From Gaoshiqia hydrogeniformans (GTDB taxonomy: Bacteria > Bacteroidota > Bacteroidia > Bacteroidales > Prolixibacteraceae), in contig NZ_CP186334.1 in NCBI RefSeq assembly GCF_049347105.1, forward strand, positions 2,604,001-2,668,000: a stretch of 64,000 nucleotides of DNA. Reading direction: 5' to 3'. The translations under genes were made by a program, and so were the position numbers. Under the pieces are notes generated by a model that did not search any database, was not told the origin of the DNA, and worked only from the letters and a program-made list of their open reading frames with translations. Below are positions 25,124 to 33,789 of the stretch, piece by piece. The first letter of the stretch is position 1. Each line of letters starts with the position of its first letter.

Positions 25124-26236
25124 ATGATTATTGGAGTTCCGAAAGAAATTAAAAATAATGAAAACCGGGTGGCTTTAACGCCGGCCGGCGCTGCCGAGTT
25201 AACCAAACGCGGGCATGAAGTGTATGTACAGACAACAGCCGGGCACGGAAGCGGTTTCACAGATGAAGATTACCGGGCTGCCGGCGCCAGGCTGCTTCCG
25301 ACCATCGAGGAAGTGTACGCCCTGGCGGAAATGATTATAAAAGTGAAGGAACCGATTGCCCGGGAATATCCCTTAATTAAAAAAGGACAAATCCTGTACA
25401 CCTATTTCCACTTTGCTTCGTCGGAAGAGTTAACCAATGCCATGATTGAAAAGGGCGCAGTTTGCCTGGCTTACGAAACGGTGGAGTTGGATGACCGGTC
25501 GTTGCCATTGCTGGTACCCATGTCTGAGGTTGCCGGACGGATGTCGATTCAGGAAGGCGCCAAATACCTGGAGAAAACCTACGGCGGGTACGGAGTGCTT
25601 CTGGGAGGAGTTCCGGGAGTTCCACCGGCAAAGGTGTTGATTATCGGCGGGGGTATTGTGGGTACCGAAGCTGCGAAAATGGCCGCCGGGCTTGGGGCCG
25701 ATACGACGATCATGGATGTGAACCTGAAACGCCTGCGTTACCTCGACGACATTATGCCTGCCAACGTGAAAACCATGATGAGCAACGAGTACAATATTCG
25801 TGAAATGGTGAAAACCCACGATGTGATTGTTGGGGCGGTGCTGATTCCGGGAGCCAAAGCGCCGAAACTGGTTACCCGCGATATGGTGTCGACCATGCGC
25901 CCGGGAACCGTGATGGTAGACGTGGCAGTGGACCAGGGAGGTTGTTTTGAAACCACTCAGGCGACCACGCATGAGCATCCGACCTTTGTGATCGACGAAG
26001 TGATTCATTACTGCGTGGCCAACATGCCGGGCGCAGTGCCGCGTACCTCGACCATTGCCCTGACAAACGCTACTTTGCCCTATGCCATGCAACTTGCCGC
26101 CAAAGGGTGGAAACAAGCCTGCAAAGACAACCTGCCGCTCCGAAAGGGCTTAAACGTCGTTGACGGAAAGGTGGTTTACGAAGGTGTTGCCGAAGCATTC
26201 GGCCTGCCATATGTTCCTGCAGATATGGTTTTGTAA
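25124..26236 (+). CDS. ald: Alanine dehydrogenase
   Basis: Catalyses reversible NAD-dependent oxidative deamination of L-alanine to pyruvate and ammonium in the cytoplasm. At 370 residues it has the family's usual length. The N-terminal substrate domain shows MIIGVPKEIK and RVALTP with Arg15, Lys75 (KVKEP) and His96 (YFHF), the residues known to bind or act on pyruvate. The central Rossmann fold has the dinucleotide motif IIGGGIVGTEAA, followed by the Asp of TIMDVN. VAVDQGGCFET contains the conserved catalytic-region Asp. It is monocistronic, with its own promoter and terminator and two upstream inverted repeats. Identification is strong. Confidence 0.95.
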   Translation: MIIGVPKEIKNNENRVALTPAGAAELTKRGHEVYVQTTAGHGSGFTDEDYRAAGARLLPTIEEVYALAEMIIKVKEPIAREYPLIKKGQILYTYFHFASSEELTNAMIEKGAVCLAYETVELDDRSLPLLVPMSEVAGRMSIQEGAKYLEKTYGGYGVLLGGVPGVPPAKVLIIGGGIVGTEAAKMAAGLGADTTIMDVNLKRLRYLDDIMPANVKTMMSNEYNIREMVKTHDVIVGAVLIPGAKAPKLVTRDMVSTMRPGTVMVDVAVDQGGCFETTQATTHEHPTFVIDEVIHYCVANMPGAVPRTSTIALTNATLPYAMQLAAKGWKQACKDNLPLRKGLNVVDGKVVYEGVAEAFGLPYVPADMVL

Positions 26237-26259
26237 GCATCATTTCAATAAATTAATGA

Positions 26260-26292
26260 AACCCCGCCCGAAACGGCGGGGTTTTATTTTTT
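26260..26292 (+). terminator. Rho-independent terminator after ald
   Basis: AACCCCGCC pairs with GGCGGGGTT over a 6-base loop and is followed by a T-rich run. It lies 24 bp past the ald stop. Confidence 0.92.
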
Positions 26293-26319
26293 GAGACTGC
26301 AAAAGCCCAGTGTAGAGTC

Positions 26320-26379
26320 ATCCCGAACTTGTTTCGGGATCTCATCTTTCTGATCGTCAGACCCTGAAATAAATTCAGG
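26320..26379. repeat. REP-like double palindrome
   Basis: Two hairpins in tandem: ATCCCGAA-N5-TTCGGGAT (26320-26340) and CCTGAA-N5-TTCAGG (26363-26379). The phrase gtcatcccgaacttgtttcg resembles a dispersed intergenic repeat I associate with Bacteroidota genomes; that is recall and was not tested. A 61-codon minus-strand frame across it is most likely spurious. The remainder of the ald-valS gap shows nothing except the valS promoter. Confidence 0.6.
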
Positions 26380-26518
26380 ATCACAAGAATTGCGAATTTT
26401 AGAACTTTTTGGACAGCCTCTTTTATTTTTTGTGCCAACCTGTAATTTCTTTTTAGGTTAACTAAATCTGCTTTCGGATTGATGATCGGAAAATAAACGG
26501 GCTGTCAGGTATTTTTTA

Positions 26519-26526
26519 TATTTTTG
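26519..26526 (+). promoter_or_regulatory. -7 element TATTTTTG of the valS promoter
   Basis: A TAnnTTTG match 35 bp upstream of the valS start codon. Confidence 0.65.
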
Positions 26527-26561
26527 TGGCTCAATTCAGAATTAGTTAAAATCACATACAC

Positions 26562-29204
26562 ATGGAGATTCCCAGTAAGTACAACCCGACAGAAGTTGAA
26601 GATAAATGGTACCGGTATTGGACGGAAAAAGGTTATTTTCGTTCGGTTCCCGACGAGCGTGAACCATACACGATTGTAATCCCGCCGCCAAACGTGACCG
26701 GAGTACTGCACATGGGGCACATGCTCAATAATACCATTCAGGATATTTTGACCCGCCGGGCGCGTATGTTAGGAAAAAATGCTTGCTGGGTGCCGGGTAC
26801 CGATCATGCTTCAATTGCTACCGAAGCCAAAGTGGTTGGCAAACTGAAGGAAGAAGGAATTTCCAAAACCGATTTGAGCCGTGACGAATTTTTAAAACAT
26901 GCCTGGGACTGGACGCACAAACATGGCGGAATCATCCTGGAACAGTTAAAAAAACTGGGCGCTTCGTGCGACTGGGACCGCACTTGCTTTACCATGGACG
27001 AGCCCCGCAGCGAATCGGTCATCAGAACTTTCGTCGACTTGTATGATAAGGGTTTGATCTACCGCGGCGTACGCATGGTCAACTGGGATCCCGCTGCACA
27101 AACAGCTCTGTCGGATGAAGAAGTCATCTATCAAGAAGTTCAGTCGAAATTATATTATCTGAAATATAAAATAGACGAAGATCCATCTTCCCCTGATTCC
27201 TCTTTCGTAACCATTGCTACCACCCGTCCCGAAACCATACTGGGCGATACGGCAGTGTGCGTGAACCCAAACGACGAACGCTTCCGCCACCTGAAAGGGA
27301 AACGGGTTCTGGTTCCGCTGATTAACCGTTCTATCCCGATTATCGAAGATGAGTACGTGGATATGGAATTTGGTACGGGCTGTCTGAAGATTACTCCGGC
27401 TCACGACGTCAACGACTATGAAATCGGCCTGCGTTTTAACTTGCCCGCTATCGATATTTTTAACGATGACGGCACCCTGAGCGAAGCTGCCGGTTTGTTT
27501 GTTGGCGAAGACCGCTTTGCCGTTCGCGAAAAAATTATGGTTGAACTCGAAAAAGCAGGGAATGTCGCCAAAGTAGAGGATTATACAAATAAAGTAGGTT
27601 ATTCGGAACGTACCCATGTAGCGATTGAACCCAAATTATCGGCCCAGTGGTTTCTGAAAATGGAAGACCTGGTGGTTCCGGCTTTGGAGAATGTCATGAA
27701 TGATGAAATTCAGTTTCACCCGCCAAAATTCAAAAATATTTACCGCCACTGGATGGAAAACATCAAAGACTGGTGCATCAGCCGCCAGTTGTGGTGGGGC
27801 CACCGCATTCCGGTGTATTATCTGACCGACGGTTCGTTTGTGGTGGCTAAAACCTTTGAAAAGGCGCTGGCGTTGGCCAAAGAAAAAACCGGAAATTCAG
27901 CCCTTACGATGGCCGACCTGAAACAGGACGAAGATGTATTGGACACCTGGTTCTCAAGTTGGCTGTGGCCCATTTCGGTGTTCGATGGCATACGCGATCC
28001 TGAAAACAAGGAGATACAATATTACTACCCGACTAACGACCTGGTAACTGCTCCCGATATTATTTTCTTTTGGGTAGCCCGGATGATTATTACCGGTTAC
28101 GAATACCGCCAAGGGTTTCCATTCAAAAATGTCTATTTTACCGGTATGGTGCGCGACAAACTGCGTCGCAAAATGTCGAAATCGCTGGGTAATTCGCCCG
28201 ATCCGCTCGACCTGATTGCCAATTATGGCGCCGATGGGGTGCGCGTAGGGATGCTGCTTTGCTCTCCCGCCGGAGGTGATTTATTATTCGATGAGAGCCT
28301 TCCGCAACAAGGCGCCGGTTTTGTGACCAAAATCTGGAACTCCTTTCGCCTGGTAAAGGGCTGGGAAGTGGACCATACCATCCCTCAGCCCGAACACTCG
28401 AAACTGGCCATTGACTGGTTCCGACAAAAGTTTAGCCAGGTGATTGAGCAAACCAACGATCATTTCGATAAGTTCCGGATGTCTGACGCGCTGATGTCGG
28501 TGTATACCACTGTGCGCGATGAGTTCTCGGGTTGGTTGCTCGAGCTGGTAAAGCCGGCCTATCAGCAGCCGGTCGACGGGAAAACCTATGCCGAACTGAT
28601 TGAGATCTTTGATGCCGTGCTTCGGTTTATACATCCGTTTATGCCTTTTGTGAGCGAGGAAATCTGGCAATTGCTGAAAGAACGGGAAGCAGGCGAAAGC
28701 ATCATGGTTCGTGAATGGCCGGTATCGACCGGTTTCGACGAGAACCTGCTCCGGCAGTTTGAAGATGCCAAAGAAGCAGTTTCAGGTATCCGTAATATTC
28801 GCACGAAAAATAATATTCCGAACAAAGACCAGCTCGAACTGGCGGTGATGCCTGGTGACAAAGGTTACGCCGTGACTTTTGATCCGGTTCTGGTAAAACT
28901 GGGGAACCTCTCGTCGTTGAAGCAGGTGAGCGAAGAAGTGCCTGGCGCCGCTTCGTTCCTGGTAAAATCAACCACCTTTTTTGTGCCGATGGGCGGCCTG
29001 GTTGATGTGGAAGAAGAATTGAAAAAGCTGAATGCTGAACTGGCTTACACACAAGGTTTTCTGAATTCGGTGATGAAGAAACTCGGCAACGAACGTTTTG
29101 TGAACAGCGCCCCCGAAGCTGTGGTGAATACCGAAAAAGCGAAGAAAGCTGATGCCGAAGCAAAAATCAGGGTATTGGAGGAACAAATTGCCAAATTGAA
29201 GTAA
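26562..29204 (+). CDS. valS: Valyl-tRNA synthetase
   Basis: A class I aminoacyl-tRNA synthetase charging tRNA-Val, with an editing domain against threonine. The 880-residue length is normal. The HIGH-type motif is HMGH (residues 50-53, in PPPNVTGVLHMGHML). The CP1 editing domain lies at about 190-340 (TTRPETILGDTAV, and ERTHVAIEPKLSAQWF just after). The KMSKS motif is at residues 537-541. An anticodon-binding domain and a C-terminal coiled coil (KKLNAELAYTQGFLNSVMKK and on) complete it. ATG 26562 fits the family N terminus. It is transcribed from its own promoter and the glutamine synthetase family gene follows. Confidence 0.98.
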   Translation: MEIPSKYNPTEVEDKWYRYWTEKGYFRSVPDEREPYTIVIPPPNVTGVLHMGHMLNNTIQDILTRRARMLGKNACWVPGTDHASIATEAKVVGKLKEEGISKTDLSRDEFLKHAWDWTHKHGGIILEQLKKLGASCDWDRTCFTMDEPRSESVIRTFVDLYDKGLIYRGVRMVNWDPAAQTALSDEEVIYQEVQSKLYYLKYKIDEDPSSPDSSFVTIATTRPETILGDTAVCVNPNDERFRHLKGKRVLVPLINRSIPIIEDEYVDMEFGTGCLKITPAHDVNDYEIGLRFNLPAIDIFNDDGTLSEAAGLFVGEDRFAVREKIMVELEKAGNVAKVEDYTNKVGYSERTHVAIEPKLSAQWFLKMEDLVVPALENVMNDEIQFHPPKFKNIYRHWMENIKDWCISRQLWWGHRIPVYYLTDGSFVVAKTFEKALALAKEKTGNSALTMADLKQDEDVLDTWFSSWLWPISVFDGIRDPENKEIQYYYPTNDLVTAPDIIFFWVARMIITGYEYRQGFPFKNVYFTGMVRDKLRRKMSKSLGNSPDPLDLIANYGADGVRVGMLLCSPAGGDLLFDESLPQQGAGFVTKIWNSFRLVKGWEVDHTIPQPEHSKLAIDWFRQKFSQVIEQTNDHFDKFRMSDALMSVYTTVRDEFSGWLLELVKPAYQQPVDGKTYAELIEIFDAVLRFIHPFMPFVSEEIWQLLKEREAGESIMVREWPVSTGFDENLLRQFEDAKEAVSGIRNIRTKNNIPNKDQLELAVMPGDKGYAVTFDPVLVKLGNLSSLKQVSEEVPGAASFLVKSTTFFVPMGGLVDVEEELKKLNAELAYTQGFLNSVMKKLGNERFVNSAPEAVVNTEKAKKADAEAKIRVLEEQIAKLK

Positions 29205-29231
29205 ACTGTTTTTTAATTCGGCCTACATGCG

Positions 29232-29239
29232 TAATTTTG
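29232..29239 (+). promoter_or_regulatory. -7 element TAATTTTG that decides the next start codon
   Basis: A perfect TAnnTTTG match. It overlaps the possible TTG start at 29237, so translation must begin downstream; the in-frame ATG at 29264 is 25 bp further on. Confidence 0.55.
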
Positions 29240-29263
29240 GATGACAAACCAGTTGATGAATGT

Positions 29264-30757
29264 ATGCTTTTTCAGCCTAATCTGTTGGTACAATACCTGC
29301 AAAAACCTGCAGCCGAATTCACGCGCGACGATATCATCCGTTACATTGAGGAGCGGGAGATTCAGTTGCTGAATTTTCGTTACGTGGGCGAAGACGGTAA
29401 ATTAAAAACCATCAACTTCATGGTAAACGGGCGAAAAGACCTGGAATTGGTCTTGTCGTTTGGCGAACGGGTCGACGGGAGCAGTATTTTCCCGTATCTG
29501 GAGCCTAATTCAAGCGACTTATACCTGGTGCCACGTTATAAAACGGCCTTTTTAAATCCGTTTTCAAAAATTCCGGCGGTTGATATCCTCTGTTCGTTTT
29601 ACGGGGCCGACGGGCAGCCATTGGAAAGTTCGCCCGAATACATCCTGAGAAAAGCGCAACGCCGGTTTTTTAATACTACCGGAATGCAGGTGAAGATGAT
29701 GGCCGAGTTAAAATACTATGTCATCAGCAATACCTCGCGCGAAGGTTTTGATTCGGAGAACGGCTATCATTGTGCCGAACCTTTCTCCGAAAACGAACAA
29801 CTCCGGATTGAAGCGCTGATGCTGATTGCCCGTTGCGGCGGACGGGTGCGGTTCGGACATACGGAAACGGGACGTTTTACCCGTGATGGAAAAATGCACG
29901 AGCAGCACGAACTGGAGTTTTCTCCGGTTGATCCGGACGATGCGTCAGACCAACTGGTGATTGCCAAATGGATTTTGCGGATGCTGGGACAAAAATTTGG
30001 CGTTAGCGTCACTTTTATCCCTAAAATTGCGTTGAGTGAACCCGGCAGCGGCATGCACGTCCATTTTCTGACCGAACAGAACGGCCGCAATGCCCTGGTC
30101 GAAAACGGCGAACTGACTTCAGCCAGTTTAAAAATGATTGCCGGCATTCTGGATCTGTCCCCGGCGTTAACGGCTTTTGCCAATACCAACCCGGTATCGT
30201 ACTTGCGGCTGATGCCCGGCGAGAAGGCCGCGCAGCATATTGGCTGGGGATTCAGTAACCGATCGAGCCTGGTTCGGGTTCCGCTGGTTTTCAACGAGCC
30301 GAAAGCTTTGGCAGCCCATGCCAATCAGCAGAAGGAGAATAAACTCCCCGATAATTCGAGCCGGCAAACCATTGAATACCGCGGATCTGACGGATCAGCC
30401 AATCCGTATTTGTTTTCAGCGGCCTTGATCGTGGCCATGCTTCATGGTTTTTCAGACAGCGGGGCCCTGAAAAAAGCCGGTGAGTATCAAACCGATGAAA
30501 ACTGGTTCGCATCCGGGGAAGATCAGGGACTAGATTCCTCGCAAAGACTGCCTGTTTCCTGTTATGAATCGGCCGGGGCGCTTGAAAATGCCCGGGATCT
30601 GTTTGAATCGGACCAGATTTTTCCAAAGTCGATCATCAATCATATCCTGTTGAAACTTCGCTCATTTAATGATAAAGACTGGTGCGATCACTTCAGAACC
30701 AGTGGTGAAAACCGGGATTTTAGAAAACTGGTTGACAAATACCTGAATGATATGTAG
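29264..30757 (+). CDS. Glutamine synthetase family protein
   Basis: A glutamine synthetase (type I-like) fold of about 497 residues that ligates glutamate and ammonia, or a related amine, using ATP. Catalytic landmarks are all visible: the DGSS motif with following SDLYL-P, the metal-ligand Glu in MAELKYYV, QHELEF, GSGMHVHF with its His, the Arg of YLRLMPG, NRSSLVRVP, and the Arg of IEYRGSDGSANPYL. No adenylylation-type NLYDLP tyrosine site is seen. The frame also opens with a TTG at 29237, but that overlaps a -7 promoter element, so ATG 29264 is chosen. The family is certain; that glutamine is the physiological product is not, since several paralogues act on other amines. It overlaps the region just before the phosphohexose mutase gene. 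Confidence 0.85.
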   Translation: MLFQPNLLVQYLQKPAAEFTRDDIIRYIEEREIQLLNFRYVGEDGKLKTINFMVNGRKDLELVLSFGERVDGSSIFPYLEPNSSDLYLVPRYKTAFLNPFSKIPAVDILCSFYGADGQPLESSPEYILRKAQRRFFNTTGMQVKMMAELKYYVISNTSREGFDSENGYHCAEPFSENEQLRIEALMLIARCGGRVRFGHTETGRFTRDGKMHEQHELEFSPVDPDDASDQLVIAKWILRMLGQKFGVSVTFIPKIALSEPGSGMHVHFLTEQNGRNALVENGELTSASLKMIAGILDLSPALTAFANTNPVSYLRLMPGEKAAQHIGWGFSNRSSLVRVPLVFNEPKALAAHANQQKENKLPDNSSRQTIEYRGSDGSANPYLFSAALIVAMLHGFSDSGALKKAGEYQTDENWFASGEDQGLDSSQRLPVSCYESAGALENARDLFESDQIFPKSIINHILLKLRSFNDKDWCDHFRTSGENRDFRKLVDKYLNDM

Positions 30758-30776
30758 TTTGTTAAAAAAATCAAAT

Positions 30777-32159
30777 ATGACATTAATAAAATCAATTTCC
30801 GGGATTCGCGGGACCATTGGCGGATTACCCGGCGAAGGCCTGTCGCCGCTCGACGTGGTTAAATTTACGGCAGCTTATGCCAAATGGCTGAAAGAAGTTT
30901 CTTCTTCGAAAAAAGTGAAAGTAGTGGTTGGCCGCGATGCCCGCATTTCGGGCGAAATGGTGAATGCCCTGGTTTGCGCTACCTTATCGGGTATGGGTTG
31001 CGATGTGGTCAACCTGGGACTGGCCAGTACGCCGACCACCGAGATTGCCGTTACCGGCGAACAGGCCGACGGCGGCATTATTTTAACTGCCAGCCATAAC
31101 CCCAAACAATGGAATGCGCTTAAGCTGCTGAACAGCAAAGGCGAATTTATTTCGGGAGCCGAAGGCGAAAGCATTCTGAAATATGCTGAAGAAGAAAGTT
31201 TTAGTTTTGCCGGTGTTGACGATTTGGGAAAGATCAGCGAAAAAGATTACCTGGATGAGTACATCCGGCAAATCCTGGCCTTGAAACTGGTTGATGCCGG
31301 GCTCGTCCGTGCAGCCGGTTTTTCAGTGGCGTTCGACTCGGTTAATTCGGTCGGCGGGATTTGCATCCCGGCATTGCTTCGCGCTTTGGGCGTAAAACGC
31401 ATTGTTCCGATCAACGATGAACCAAGCGGCGAATTTGCCCACATCCCCGAACCCCTGCCGGAAAACCTGACCGAAACCTGCGAACTGGTTAAAAAAGAAC
31501 AGGTAGATGTTTGTTTCGTGGTTGACCCCGATGTCGATCGCTTGTCCATCATCAGCGAAGACGGGAGTATGTTTAATGAAGAATATACCCTGGTGGCGGT
31601 AGCCGATTACATTTTATCCAATACACCCGGAAATACCGTTTCAAATTTATCTTCGTCGCGGGCGTTGCGCGTAATCACCGAAAAATACGGGTGCAGTTAT
31701 GCCGCTTCGGCGGTTGGCGAAGTTAATGTGGTTGCCAAAATGAAAGAAACCCATGCCGTCATTGGAGGAGAAGGGAACGGGGGGGTTATTTACCCGGAAT
31801 TACACTACGGACGCGATGCCCTGGTGGGAATTGCCTTGTTCCTCACCCAACTGGCCGGGGCGCGAATCAAATGTTCTGAGCTTAGAAAGACCTATCCTGA
31901 TTACTTCATATCGAAAAATAAAATTGAATTACGACCCGGGATTGATGTCGACCTGATTCTGGAGAAAATTGAAAAACAATATCGGAATGAGCAGGTTAGT
32001 ACCATTGACGGGGTAAAGATTGATTTTGCCGAAAAATGGGTGCACCTCCGGAAATCAAATACCGAACCAATTATCCGTATCTACTCGGAAGCAAAAGATC
32101 CTGAAACGGCAGACCAACTGGCCCGGCAACTGATCAGGGATATTGAAGGGCACATTTAA
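30777..32159 (+). CDS. glmM: Phosphoglucosamine mutase-type alpha-D-phosphohexomutase
   Basis: Interconverts hexose 6- and 1-phosphates; the GlmM-type reaction supplies glucosamine 1-phosphate for the cell envelope. Four domains are visible: the phosphoserine loop TASHNP, the Mg loop DPDVDR, the sugar loop GEGNGG and the phosphate-binding loop KSNTEPIIR. The frame opens at 30747 inside the end of the preceding gene, but the family N terminus (MTLIKSISGIRGTIGG) begins at ATG 30777, which gives 460 residues. The short gap (19 bp) to the glutamine synthetase family gene suggests co-transcription. The substrate could be glucose or mannose phosphate instead; GlmM is my best call. Confidence 0.85.
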   Translation: MTLIKSISGIRGTIGGLPGEGLSPLDVVKFTAAYAKWLKEVSSSKKVKVVVGRDARISGEMVNALVCATLSGMGCDVVNLGLASTPTTEIAVTGEQADGGIILTASHNPKQWNALKLLNSKGEFISGAEGESILKYAEEESFSFAGVDDLGKISEKDYLDEYIRQILALKLVDAGLVRAAGFSVAFDSVNSVGGICIPALLRALGVKRIVPINDEPSGEFAHIPEPLPENLTETCELVKKEQVDVCFVVDPDVDRLSIISEDGSMFNEEYTLVAVADYILSNTPGNTVSNLSSSRALRVITEKYGCSYAASAVGEVNVVAKMKETHAVIGGEGNGGVIYPELHYGRDALVGIALFLTQLAGARIKCSELRKTYPDYFISKNKIELRPGIDVDLILEKIEKQYRNEQVSTIDGVKIDFAEKWVHLRKSNTEPIIRIYSEAKDPETADQLARQLIRDIEGHI

Positions 32160-32170
32160 TAAAAAATAAC

Positions 32171-32198
32171 AAAATCCGGCAATTGTCGGATTTTTTTT
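32171..32198 (+). terminator. Rho-independent terminator after the phosphohexomutase gene
   Basis: AAAATCCG (32171-32178) pairs with CGGATTTT (32187-32194), followed by T residues. Confidence 0.85.
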
Positions 32199-32279
32199 GG
32201 CACGATAATTGCATTTAACAAAAGAATTTTTCGAACAATTTCTTCATTGCTTCGATCCAAACGGTTGAAATTAGATAAC

Positions 32280-32297
32280 TTGTTAAGCTTTTAACAA
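32280..32297. promoter_or_regulatory. Perfect inverted repeat upstream of the efflux operon
   Basis: TTGTTAA-N4-TTAACAA, 88 bp upstream of the first gene and after a strong terminator. It is a candidate operator for the operon. Confidence 0.5.
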
Positions 32298-32384
32298 TGA
32301 TGCAAAACACAACATAAATATTATCAGATCGTCATCATAGATCATCACCATTAAACCAATAATTACTAAATACGAGCTAAGTTC

Positions 32385-33764
32385 ATGAAAAGCAGGAAAA
32401 AATTACTGTTCACGCTTCTCGTCCCCGTTCTGTTACTGGTTGTATTCTTGTTTTTCCGGTCGGCCGAACCGGGAGATATCGTACTGACCGCGAAAGTCCA
32501 GCGAGGGAGCTTTGATGTGAAAGTGTATGCGTCGGGCCAGATTGAATCGGAAAACAAAGAAAACATTCCGGTCCCGGCTAAGTTGAACGACCGCAGTTTG
32601 CGGATCTGGAGTTTAAAAATCACCGAATTGGTGGATGAAGGAACTTATGTGGATTCGGGTGATTTTGTTGCCCGCCTTGATCCCGACGCGGTGCAGGAGC
32701 AGCTGAAAAATGCCCAGGATGAGTTGGATAAGGCTTATTCGGAATATCAGGATGCTAAAATTGACTCGAACCTGAATCTTTCGAACCAGCGCGATGCCAT
32801 TACCAATGCCATGCTTGAAATGGAAGAAAAAGAAATCGCGGTGAAGGAATCGGTTTATGAATCTCCTTCCATTCAGAAAAAAGCGGAAATGGATTTCGAC
32901 AAGGCCCGGCGGAAATATGAACAGGAAAAGAAGGCCTACGCGCTGAAAGTACAGCAGGAAGAAAATAAGGTGAACCGCAGGTTCATTAACTACCGACAGT
33001 TGAACGAACGCTACGGGGGACTGGAAGAACTGTATGGTTCGCTAACCATTACTTCGCCGAAATCAGGTATAGTCACCTACATTAAAAACCCCTGGGGGAT
33101 TACCAAAGTTGGTTCCGAAGTGGGCGGAAACGGGTCAGTGGCCACTATCCCCGATATGACCAACCTGATTTCACGCACTTACATCAACGAGATTGATATC
33201 TCCCGGGTAAAAGAAGGGCAGGCTGTTGAAATCGGGATCGATGCCTTCCCGGATAAAACAATGACCGGCGAAGTAGTGTCGATCGCCAACATCGGGCAAA
33301 ACATGCCGAACAGTGACGCCAAAGTATTCGAGGTGAAAATTAAAATTTACGGGGAAGATAAAGACCTGAAACCGGCCATGACCACCAGCAACGTAGTTGT
33401 TACCAATACTTTTTCCGATACGCTGTTTATACCAACCGACGCTGTTTTTGAGAATGACAGCATGCGTTACGTGTTTCTTAACCGGAAAGGTTATGTGAAA
33501 CAAATTGTAAAACTTTCGGGGGAGAACGAAAACTTTGTGATGGTTGCCAAAGGGCTTCAGGAAGGCGACGAAATCTGTCTGAATGAGCCTGAAAACGCGG
33601 AAAGTTTATCGTTTGCCGGCCTCGATATTTACGCCGAGATCAAACAGGAACGGGAAGAACAACGCAAGACGGCCGAAGAAGCGCGGATGGAGTATGAAAA
33701 GAATAAAACCATGCCGCAACCGGGAATGCCGGCCGGAATGCCTGCGAACAGGATCATCAGGTAA
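32385..33764 (+). CDS. Periplasmic adaptor (HlyD/MacA-type membrane fusion protein) 1
   Basis: Bridges an inner-membrane transporter to an outer-membrane channel. The 459-residue protein has an N-terminal membrane anchor (residues about 6-24), a lipoyl/barrel-sandwich half (LVDEGTYVDSGDFVARLDPD), and a long alpha-helical hairpin (about 105-215) rich in Glu, Lys and Ala. The second lipoyl half (SPKSGIVTYI), a beta-barrel (INEIDISRVKEGQAVEIGID) and a membrane-proximal domain follow. The C-terminal tail is Glu/Arg-rich, then Met/Pro-rich. It is the first gene of a four-gene run: adaptor, permease, TolC and a second adaptor, with gaps of 25, 11 and 4 bp. The substrate is unknown. The second adaptor is clearly a paralogue. 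Confidence 0.88.
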   Translation: MKSRKKLLFTLLVPVLLLVVFLFFRSAEPGDIVLTAKVQRGSFDVKVYASGQIESENKENIPVPAKLNDRSLRIWSLKITELVDEGTYVDSGDFVARLDPDAVQEQLKNAQDELDKAYSEYQDAKIDSNLNLSNQRDAITNAMLEMEEKEIAVKESVYESPSIQKKAEMDFDKARRKYEQEKKAYALKVQQEENKVNRRFINYRQLNERYGGLEELYGSLTITSPKSGIVTYIKNPWGITKVGSEVGGNGSVATIPDMTNLISRTYINEIDISRVKEGQAVEIGIDAFPDKTMTGEVVSIANIGQNMPNSDAKVFEVKIKIYGEDKDLKPAMTTSNVVVTNTFSDTLFIPTDAVFENDSMRYVFLNRKGYVKQIVKLSGENENFVMVAKGLQEGDEICLNEPENAESLSFAGLDIYAEIKQEREEQRKTAEEARMEYEKNKTMPQPGMPAGMPANRIIR

Positions 33765-33789
33765 TTCCTATGAGTAAACAGAAAATAAC

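Noticed and set aside
26253..26438. 61-codon minus-strand frame after ald
   Set aside because: It covers the ald terminator and the REP-like palindromes. It is a repeat-derived frame and not a gene.
29237..29263. TTG start for the glutamine synthetase family gene
   Set aside because: It overlaps a -7 promoter element; the ATG at 29264 is in frame and downstream of the likely transcription start.
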